50,429 nt of DNA from an uncultured Bacteroidota bacterium (lineage in GTDB: Bacteria > Bacteroidota > Bacteroidia > Chitinophagales > Chitinophagaceae), in NCBI GenBank assembly GCA_903903635.1, contig CAIUZK010000173.1:1-50429 (forward strand), in the 5' to 3' direction. The notes below the pieces were generated by a model. It made no database searches and was not told where the DNA came from. It worked only from the letters and a program-made list of their open reading frames with translations. This document shows, piece after piece, positions 44,068 through 50,429 of this stretch (its first letter is position 1; each line of letters starts with the position of its first letter). Both the position numbers and the translations under genes were made by a program.

Positions 44068-44355
44068 AACATTGAATTGTTTGATCTCATTCAGTTCCTT
44101 GGCATTGGCGAGGAGTTCTTGTTCCAGGTCGTAATCATCTTGTAAGCCAAGCCAAAACCTGGGGGTGTTGCCAAAGTATTTTGATAGCCTGAGTGCTGTA
44201 TCGGCTGTTATGGCTCTTTTCCCTTTTATGATTTGGGAAATACGGGTTTTGGGAATAGCAATATCCAATGCCAGCCTGTATGCAGAGATATTCAGTTCAT
44301 TCAGAAATTCTTCTTTTAAGATTTCTCCGGGGTGTATGTTCTTTAGCCTGCTCAT
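44056..44355 (-). CDS. HigA/VapA-type XRE antitoxin, orphan
   Basis: The 99-residue product opens IHPGEILKEEFL, the classical HigA start, and has the helix-turn-helix region LALDIAIPKTRISQIIKGKRAITADTALRL in outline, followed by GNTPRFWLGLQDDYDLE. HigA represses its own operon and neutralises HigB. Only 46 bases separate its start from the upstream methyltransferase gene, so no higB precedes it. It seems to be a solitary antitoxin next to a broken toxin of another family. Confidence 0.85.
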   Translation of the reverse strand: MSRLKNIHPGEILKEEFLNELNISAYRLALDIAIPKTRISQIIKGKRAITADTALRLSKYFGNTPRFWLGLQDDYDLEQELLANAKELNEIKQFNVSAA

Positions 44356-44401
44356 TGTAATAATAAAGTTACAAAAAATGCGAAATATTATGATGAAATA
44401 A

Positions 44402-45583
44402 TCACACCTCTTCTTCCCGCACCATTCGCCTGCTGCCTTCGTATAGTTCGTATTCCATGAGGCGGCAATCGATGATGCTGGTGTAGAACTCTATGCGGCG
44501 TTTGGCTTTGAGTCCTATCTTTTTAGCGAGGTCGAGGTTGCCGGTGAAGATGTAACCGAAATAACCACCGCATTTCTTTTTCATAATGTCGCCAATGCGC
44601 TTGTAGGTGGCTTCGAGTTCAGATTCTGTACCGAGGCGGTCGCCATATTCGGGGTTCATGAACATAACGCCTTTGCCCCCTTCGGGTACGTTGGTGGCTT
44701 CGAAATCGCAGACTGAGAATTCAATGAGGTCGGCGACACCGGCGGCGATGGCATTCTTCCTGGCGTTGATGATAGCCATATCGCTGTAGTCGGTGGCAAT
44801 GATGCGCAGGCCGGGCACATCTTTTATCTGGTTGTTGAGCACTTCCATTTCATTGAGATAGATATGCTCATTATAGCCTATGAAGTGCATGAATGCATAA
44901 TTGAGTCGGAACAGGCCGGGCCGGGTGTTGGTGGCGATGAGCGCGGCCTCGATGGCAACTGTGCCGGAGCCGCACATAGGGTTGACAAAGGGTGATGCTT
45001 TATCCCAGCGGGTAGCAAGTATGGTGGCTGATGCCAGAGCTTCGAGCATAGGGGCGCGGCCGGGAATCTTGCGGTAACCATGGCGTGCCAGTGAGTCGCC
45101 GGAAGTGTCGATAAAGACTTCGGCGGATTCGTTTTTCCAGAACAGGTGAATTACTGCACCTGATAGTTCGGCGCCGGTATTGGGGCGTTTGCCGGTTTTT
45201 TCGCGCATGCGGTCTACTATGGCGTCTTTAACCCGGAGGTTGGCAAACATGCTGTTGTTGATAGTGGGGTTGAGTACATTGCTGGTAATGGAGAAATAAC
45301 CATCGGCAGGGATTAGTTTTTCCCAGGGGTAACCGGCAAGGTTTTTGTATATGTCATCGGCGTTTACGGCATCAAACTGCTTGAGGCTGTAGAGTACCTG
45401 GCTGGCGCAACGGAGGTTGAGATTGAGCCGGATACAATCATTGATAGTACCGGTGAGGCGAACGCCTGTTACGAAAGTTTCATCGGGGGTAAAACCGAGC
45501 TCTTTAACTTCCATCTCGACATAGGGAGCCAGGCGCTTGTTGCAGGTAATGGTAATTTGTCCTGCGGTGGTGTATAATGACAT
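44402..45583 (-). CDS. THUMP-domain class I RNA methyltransferase (RlmL-like)
   Basis: The 393-residue product has an N-terminal ferredoxin-like/THUMP region (about 10-160) and a C-terminal SAM-dependent methyltransferase domain. SAM-binding motifs are NPMCGSGTVAIEAAL and RIIATDYSDMAIINARKNA; the catalytic-loop motif is NPEYGDRL, where NPPYG is usual. It resembles the N-terminal half of RlmL, which makes m2G2445 in 23S rRNA, and related tRNA enzymes, so the exact target is unproven. Confidence 0.88.
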   Translation of the reverse strand: MSLYTTAGQITITCNKRLAPYVEMEVKELGFTPDETFVTGVRLTGTINDCIRLNLNLRCASQVLYSLKQFDAVNADDIYKNLAGYPWEKLIPADGYFSITSNVLNPTINNSMFANLRVKDAIVDRMREKTGKRPNTGAELSGAVIHLFWKNESAEVFIDTSGDSLARHGYRKIPGRAPMLEALASATILATRWDKASPFVNPMCGSGTVAIEAALIATNTRPGLFRLNYAFMHFIGYNEHIYLNEMEVLNNQIKDVPGLRIIATDYSDMAIINARKNAIAAGVADLIEFSVCDFEATNVPEGGKGVMFMNPEYGDRLGTESELEATYKRIGDIMKKKCGGYFGYIFTGNLDLAKKIGLKAKRRIEFYTSIIDCRLMEYELYEGSRRMVREEEV

Positions 45584-45808
45584 AATTGATGTAAAGGTAA
45601 AAGTTTAATAACTTAAATTAGCTGTATAATTCGGTGAGGAGGGCTCTTTTTTACTAAATCACTGAAAAAGATGTTTCATTCTATCCACCTGGGATAAAGT
45701 AGAATCACTAATATCCGGGATGCCAATAATTATCGTATATCCATATCATAGGAATACCATATTGCATAAATAACAGAATAAATAAAGTAAGTGGATTAAT
45801 TATTCTGC

Positions 45809-45816
45809 TATTTTTG
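45809..45816 (+). promoter_or_regulatory. -7 box (TATTTTTG) of the MBOAT gene
   Basis: It matches TAnnTTTG and gives a leader of about 25 bases to the ATG at 45848. No -33 TTG is seen. Confidence 0.5.
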
Positions 45817-45847
45817 TAACCCAAGGTACGCCAAATATTCACTCAGT

Positions 45848-47293
45848 ATGCTTTTCAACTCCCTGGCATTCTTCCTATTTTTTCCTATCGTTACTTTCAT
45901 TTATTTCCTGTTACCCCACCGCTTCCGCTGGATCCATTTATTGCTTTCAAGCTGTGTTTTCTACATGGCCTTTATACCTGTTTATATTCTCATTCTGTTT
46001 TTCACCATCATTATAGATTATATAGCTGGTATTTATATCGAAAATGCAGAAGGCAAAAAACGAAAACTCTTTCTTATCATCAGCCTCATCTCCAATATTG
46101 GTGTTCTGGCTGTATTCAAATATTGCAATTTCTTTATCGACAATCTGAATGTCTTCCTTTCAGGCTCCGACCGCTCCCTGCCCCTGTTAAGTATTGCATT
46201 GCCTATTGGTCTTTCATTCCATACGTTCCAGGCAATGAGCTATACTATTGAGGTTTACCGTGGCCATCATAAAGCTGAACGGCATTTCGGTATTTATGCC
46301 TTGTATGTCATGTTCTATCCTCAATTGGTAGCCGGGCCTATAGAAAGACCGCAAAACCTGATATACCAATTTTACCAGCACAAGAAATTCGACTACGATA
46401 GTGTCGTAAACGGTATTAAATTAATGATGTGGGGCCTCTTCAAAAAAGTAGTTATTGCCGATCGTCTCGCTGTTATTACCGATCCCATTTTTCGCGATCC
46501 GCACCATCATAACCACCTTGATATTCTGGTAGCGGCCTTCTTTTTCTCCTTCCAGATTTTCTGTGATTTTTCCGGTTATTCCGATATGGCAATAGGAGCT
46601 GCCAGGGTAATGGGCTTCAAACTCATGAAGAACTTTGACCGGCCTTATCATTCCCGCAGCATCCGCGAATTCTGGTCGCGGTGGCACATATCTTTATCAT
46701 CCTGGTTTCGCGATTATCTATACATTTCTCTGGGCGGCAACAGGGTTTCCATTCCCCGCTGGTACTTCAATCTGTTTATTGTTTTTCTTATAAGCGGTTT
46801 CTGGCATGGCGCCAACTGGACATTTATTGCATGGGGCGCGCTGCATGGCTTTTATGTAATTTTTGCCAGTGCCACATTTAAAATCAGGGAAAAACTGAAC
46901 ACAATTATTGGCCTTACCAAAGTAAAATGGCTCTACAACTTCAGCCAGATCTTTATTACATTTTTATTGGTTATGGTTGCCTGGATATTTTTCAGGGCCA
47001 CAACCATTTCCGATGCATGGTACATGATCCAGCAATTACCACATGCAATTGCTGATATATACCATGGCATAGCAGGGGATATGCCTTTGGAACTAAAGTC
47101 AAGCTGGGGAATGTGTTTCGTCGTCATTGCGGTATTGGAACTAATTCACCTGCTTCAAAGCAGAAGCAACATACTTTCATTGATAAATGGAAGACCAGTC
47201 TACGTCAGGTGGATGGTGTATTATGCTTTTATCCTGGCAATTATTTATTTCGGCGTATTCGATAACCGGCAATTTATTTATTTTCAATTTTAA
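45848..47293 (+). CDS. MBOAT family O-acyltransferase (AlgI/DltB-like)
   Basis: The 481-residue product has 10 or more membrane helices. Motifs of the MBOAT family are PIGLSFHTFQAMSYTIEVYRG, YPQLVAGPIERP, FSGYSDMAIGAARVMGF, the RSIREFWSRWHISLSSWFRDYLYISLGG block (in pieces) and SGFWHGANWTFIAWGALHG, with the active His near its start. Such proteins move acyl groups across the membrane onto surface polymers. Only two bases separate it from the next gene, which is likely its extracytoplasmic partner. Confidence 0.93.
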   Translation: MLFNSLAFFLFFPIVTFIYFLLPHRFRWIHLLLSSCVFYMAFIPVYILILFFTIIIDYIAGIYIENAEGKKRKLFLIISLISNIGVLAVFKYCNFFIDNLNVFLSGSDRSLPLLSIALPIGLSFHTFQAMSYTIEVYRGHHKAERHFGIYALYVMFYPQLVAGPIERPQNLIYQFYQHKKFDYDSVVNGIKLMMWGLFKKVVIADRLAVITDPIFRDPHHHNHLDILVAAFFFSFQIFCDFSGYSDMAIGAARVMGFKLMKNFDRPYHSRSIREFWSRWHISLSSWFRDYLYISLGGNRVSIPRWYFNLFIVFLISGFWHGANWTFIAWGALHGFYVIFASATFKIREKLNTIIGLTKVKWLYNFSQIFITFLLVMVAWIFFRATTISDAWYMIQQLPHAIADIYHGIAGDMPLELKSSWGMCFVVIAVLELIHLLQSRSNILSLINGRPVYVRWMVYYAFILAIIYFGVFDNRQFIYFQF

Positions 47294-47295
47294 CA

Positions 47296-48231
47296 ATGAA
47301 AAAGTTCCTGCTGAGATCATCATTATTCTTATTGCCACTGGCTATTGTCTTTGGCATATTGGAATTAAAACTGGCTGGTATGCCCAATACATACAGCCAG
47401 AAAAGATCCGATTTCGAAAGCAGTCTGAATGCGATCCAGGTGCTTGTTTTAGGGCCATCTCATGCATTACATGGTATCGACCCGGCATTCTTCTCACACA
47501 AAGGATACAACCTGGCCAATGCCAGCCAGACCATTTATTACGACAAAGAATTAACGTTGCGCTACCTCGACAAATTATCTGCCCTGCGCTTAGTTATCAT
47601 CCCTATCAGTTATAATTCATTCTATACTCAGTTGCCCGATTCCAAAGAAAGCTTCCGGTGCTGGTTCTACAGCAAATACTGGGATATAGAAGCTCCCGGC
47701 ATGACAAAACTCGATTTACGCAGGTACTCTAACATTGCTTTATATACGCCGCAAACAACAGTTGAATTCATTGGCAAAGGCTTTAAACTCAACCTTACTG
47801 AAGGGCTTTCTCCCAACGGTTACCTGAGGTATGATACCGCTGACTGCCTGAAAAACATTTCCTTTGAAGCCGGAGCAAAAAGAGTAGAGCTATATCGGCG
47901 CATGATGAAGGAAGAGCACTACAATGAAAATATTGATCTTCTGACACAACTGGTCTCAACGCTCAGGCAACGTAACATACAGGTTTGCTTTGTCACTATA
48001 CCTGTATTCAAAACCTTTGCAAAATACTGTGAGCCCAAAGTATTTGAAGCCAATTTAGCAGCGCTTAGAGATATTTGCAGACAGCATGGTTGCGGATACA
48101 AAAACTATTTTAATGATGCCCGTTTTACCATCAGGGACTTCTACGATAACGACCACCTTAACTTTATAGGAGCTGCCCGGTTCAGCGCTATTCTCGATTC
48201 AGATATAATCAGGAAAGTAAATTTCAGATAA
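47296..48231 (+). CDS. SGNH-hydrolase-like partner of the MBOAT protein
   Basis: The 311-residue product has an N-terminal membrane anchor (MKKFLLRSSLFLLPLAIVFG) and a periplasmic SGNH-like domain. VLVLGPSHALHGID holds the likely nucleophile Ser in the GxSxA block, and DNDHLNFIGAARFS supplies the C-terminal Asp-His pair. AlgX-, AlgJ- and DltD-like proteins of this fold complete O-acylation in MBOAT systems. It is translated right after the MBOAT gene. The acyl acceptor is unknown. Confidence 0.75.
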   Translation: MKKFLLRSSLFLLPLAIVFGILELKLAGMPNTYSQKRSDFESSLNAIQVLVLGPSHALHGIDPAFFSHKGYNLANASQTIYYDKELTLRYLDKLSALRLVIIPISYNSFYTQLPDSKESFRCWFYSKYWDIEAPGMTKLDLRRYSNIALYTPQTTVEFIGKGFKLNLTEGLSPNGYLRYDTADCLKNISFEAGAKRVELYRRMMKEEHYNENIDLLTQLVSTLRQRNIQVCFVTIPVFKTFAKYCEPKVFEANLAALRDICRQHGCGYKNYFNDARFTIRDFYDNDHLNFIGAARFSAILDSDIIRKVNFR

Positions 48232-48259
48232 TGCGCCTTTCCAATAAATGACGCATTAT
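48228..48259. terminator. Weak hairpin between converging genes
   Basis: ATAATGCG pairs with CGCATTAT (8 bp) with a 16-base loop, overlapping both gene ends. It may act as a terminator. Confidence 0.35.
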
Positions 48260-49491
48260 TTCATCGGGCTACGCAACTTCCACTTACCATCCTCCATAGA
48301 AGAAAAATAATTGGCAAACCAGTTATTCACAACTCCTGCTATTTTACCGGCCTTAAAATAATATACCAGCTCTTCCGGATGGGCTCCCAGGCTGGCTTTC
48401 GCATCCAATGAAGTCCTGCCTAGCTTAAGCACACTCTTTCCCAGTTTAATTGCCCGCTCCAATCCCGAGAATAACAGGTTGAAATAAAGCTGCAATTTCT
48501 GGTTATGATTATAATCAAAGCCGGCATAATACAACTCATATGTATCTCGTGAAATAAATGCAGATGTAAAAGCCACGATTTCACCTTCATAAAAGAAACC
48601 CATCACTTCAAAGCTGTCTTTATAAAGACTTTTCATCTTGCCAAAATGATCATCAGCCAGATTAGCCAGAACGAATGATTGACTTCTTGCTACCTGCCTG
48701 AACAAACCACTTATTTTTGATGAATACTTATTGGTTTCCACTTCGCTGAGGGTGCGCTTTTCAAGAACATTGCCTGCCTCCAGAATTTTATTTGCCCTGG
48801 ATTTGTATTTACGCGATAAGGCCTGAACATAATCTTCCATTGTCTTCCAATGGCTATCCACCTACATCACCATTTCCATATCTTCCTGCGGCTGCCCAAA
48901 ACCCAATTTCCCTAACCAACGCTTCTGTGATGCTTTAAATGCAATGTCTTTAAGAACTAAAGCCGAAATATTTTCATCTGCCGCAATTTTCTCCGCCAGT
49001 GAAACTAATAGTTCAGCGGCTTCAGTCTGACCTATTATCAATTCATTATAGCAACAGCCTGTTATGTTATTTCTCAAGGCATTCCCCGACATCATCACAT
49101 TCACTGTTTTCAGGTCGAGAAAAAAACGCATGATGTGCTTTACAAAACCCTTGTTCTGCTGCAGGTTAAAATTTTGCGAGCTGAGTGTAAAAATCTGAAA
49201 GGAGGCAAACAATACGGGTCTGTTATCTTTATATACCACGGCATATCTGAACTGCACATCCTTAAGCGTTTGCTCCATTGCTTCCAGGAAGGCATAGGAT
49301 AACTCAATCGGCTCCTGATGATTCAACTGCTCCAACTCTTTCTTTACCGCTGCAATCTGGCTGGCCACCACCAAACGGCTATTCTCTTTTACTTTATTGC
49401 CAGCCAAAAATACTTTTTTCAACACAGAGGATACCAGGCAATCAGCATAATCAGGGTGTGTTTCAGATAGTGCCGTAAGGTGCCTGTTCAT
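48256..49491 (-). pseudogene. GNAT/FemAB-like acyltransferase gene split by an in-frame TAG
   Basis: The upstream half (49491 to 48862) encodes 209 residues beginning MNRHLTALSETHPDY and ending GQPQEDMEMVM at TAG 48862-48864. The same frame continues immediately with GTG as VDSHWKTMEDYVQALSRKY and runs 201 residues to 48256, with LYYAGFDYNHNQKLQLYFNL in the middle. Both halves share one frame, and together they make a protein of about 411 residues. The HWKTMEDY...SRKYKSRA pattern is typical of GNAT/FemAB-like proteins right after a D-x-M-V strand. A single nonsense change explains the split; reinitiation at the adjacent GTG could still yield the second half. Confidence 0.75.
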
Positions 49492-49505
49492 TAATTCAAT
49501 TTGTT

Positions 49506-49513
49506 CAAAAATA
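49506..49513 (-). promoter_or_regulatory. -7 box (TATTTTTG) of the split GNAT-like gene
   Basis: It matches TAnnTTTG and lies 14 bases before the ATG at 49491. The promoter seems intact. Confidence 0.45.
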
Positions 49514-49637
49514 GGTAATTAATACCACTGCCATCCATCGATTCCTTCAATCCCAGGTAAAGGAATATTTATGAACCTACATAAATTAATCCCGGTTTTA
49601 TTACTTTTAATTAAGTATTGCTTAAATCATAAGGATC

Positions 49638-50231
49638 ATGAATCCACCCAGCTATCAGCAAATCCGGATGACACCTGATGAAAAAGAATTCATGCAGACC
49701 GTTTACGACCTACGACTAAAGAACTTATGGTTCCCCGGCCTCCTCGTAAGTCTTGTGAACGCTGTTATTGTCTTTTTTGCGCTATACTTTTTTGCTGCGT
49801 TCATTCTTGATATTGGTGTTGCTGCCCAAAAAACTGTTTTAAACACTAATAATATATTCACATGGCTATGGCAGCACAAGCTCTTTATGATACTGGTATT
49901 AGATGTAATCCTGCTTTGGCTTCATTATTATTTTAAGGTATTGCCCTTCAAGCACGATGCAGAAACAGGCATGAAGCAGAAAATATCATTTATGGTAACA
50001 GAGAAAGAGTATTTTCCGGTCACCGGTCAGTACTTTGTCTGGTTTCTTGGTAAACCCAAACATTACGAGATAGATGAAGAAACATACCTTAATTGCCGGG
50101 AAGGTGGCCCAATCTATTATGAACAGGCTTTATACTCCAAACACATCTTCTGCCTTAACGATCATGAAACCGTTAAGCTGTTTACATTCGGCACGAGAAA
50201 TAATGGCTACGGCTATAATGGTCAGTCCTGA
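49638..50231 (+). CDS. YcxB-like membrane protein
   Basis: The 197-residue product starts with a polar stretch and has two membrane segments (about residues 32-57 and 77-95). A cytoplasmic-looking domain with FMVTEKEYFPVTGQY and GGPIYYEQALYSKHIFCLND follows, as in YcxB-like C-terminal domains. The function is unknown. It is a single-gene unit. Confidence 0.6.
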   Translation: MNPPSYQQIRMTPDEKEFMQTVYDLRLKNLWFPGLLVSLVNAVIVFFALYFFAAFILDIGVAAQKTVLNTNNIFTWLWQHKLFMILVLDVILLWLHYYFKVLPFKHDAETGMKQKISFMVTEKEYFPVTGQYFVWFLGKPKHYEIDEETYLNCREGGPIYYEQALYSKHIFCLNDHETVKLFTFGTRNNGYGYNGQS

Positions 50232-50429
50232 GTAGAATCTGCATGCGAAAGAAACAAAATTAATTAGGAACGTTGATGAAATAAGTTCCACCATATTGCG
50301 AAGTTATTTTTCTTTTATTAACTGCTATAGCTTTAGCGAAGGCATGTTTATTAAGTTGCCAGAGCCGCGAATAGCAAGCCTATTTAAAGATTTGGCAATG
50401 CAGAGAAAATGGAAAAGAACAGGTTAGAA
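50232..50429. other. Window edge without a supported gene
   Basis: Short open stretches exist on the plus strand near 50300-50428, one with a lipoprotein-signal-like run (FLLLTAIALAKACLLSC), but it hits a stop at once. I see no feature I can support in these 198 bases. Confidence 0.4.

Noticed and set aside
50300-50428. Lipoprotein-like signal at the window edge
   Set aside because: The frame meets a stop after the cysteine and has no start codon; too little sequence to judge.

Overview
This window looks like chromosomal DNA from a member of the Bacteroidota, most likely Chitinophagales. I infer this from three things: type IX secretion (T9SS) C-terminal sorting tails, outer-membrane beta-barrel proteins of the OMP_b-brl_3 kind, and repeated TAnnTTTG (-7) promoter boxes with no clear Shine-Dalgarno sequences. 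I ran no database search. Family names come from motif recognition.

Layout. 0-6 kb: the 3' tail of a T9SS cargo gene with its terminator, a decayed outer-membrane protein gene, a diheme lipoprotein cytochrome, a toxin-23-like surface protein overlapping a lipoprotein gene, a DUF983 protein, a 19-cysteine copper-storage protein and a SOUL protein. 6-11.4 kb: a RelE/ParE-type toxin-antitoxin pair, then the heme operon hemE-hemF-hemB-hemL, closed by a strong hairpin. 11.4-19 kb: a TlpA-type thioredoxin lipoprotein, a SUMF1-domain protein with Mrp, a vapBC-like pair whose toxin has an in-frame stop, a second gene with an in-frame stop, small secreted proteins, and a 750-bp repeat-rich gap. 19-24.3 kb: acyl-CoA dehydrogenase, a saccharopine-dehydrogenase-like enzyme, hicBA, an SRPBCC/GyrI-like protein and rlmN. 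24.3-34.4 kb: two tandem outer-membrane receptor paralogs divergent from a non-canonical NRAMP transporter, an NHL-repeat T9SS protein and an acyltransferase whose start codon is probably ATT. 34.4-43.2 kb: a REP-like triple hairpin, an 1888-residue subtilisin-like T9SS protease, a DUF6600-like protein with a Gln/Pro repeat tail, and sucD. 43.2-50.4 kb: a structured non-coding block, a truncated parDE-like pair tail-to-tail with an orphan higA-like antitoxin, a THUMP-domain RNA methyltransferase, an MBOAT/SGNH acyl-transfer pair, a GNAT-like gene split by an in-frame amber codon, and a YcxB-like membrane protein.

How it fits together. The central blocks are housekeeping: heme synthesis, Fe-S carriage by Mrp, the succinyl-CoA ligase alpha subunit, and rRNA methylation. 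The accessory content is surface and secreted proteins plus five toxin-antitoxin loci, of which three are broken or orphaned.

I did not find a complete, clearly new defence or biosynthetic system. The most unusual signals are: three genes each interrupted by a single in-frame stop, two of them with a start codon directly after the stop; the toxin-23-like/lipoprotein overlapping pair; the folded block near 43.5 kb; and several families of short dispersed repeats in the gaps.
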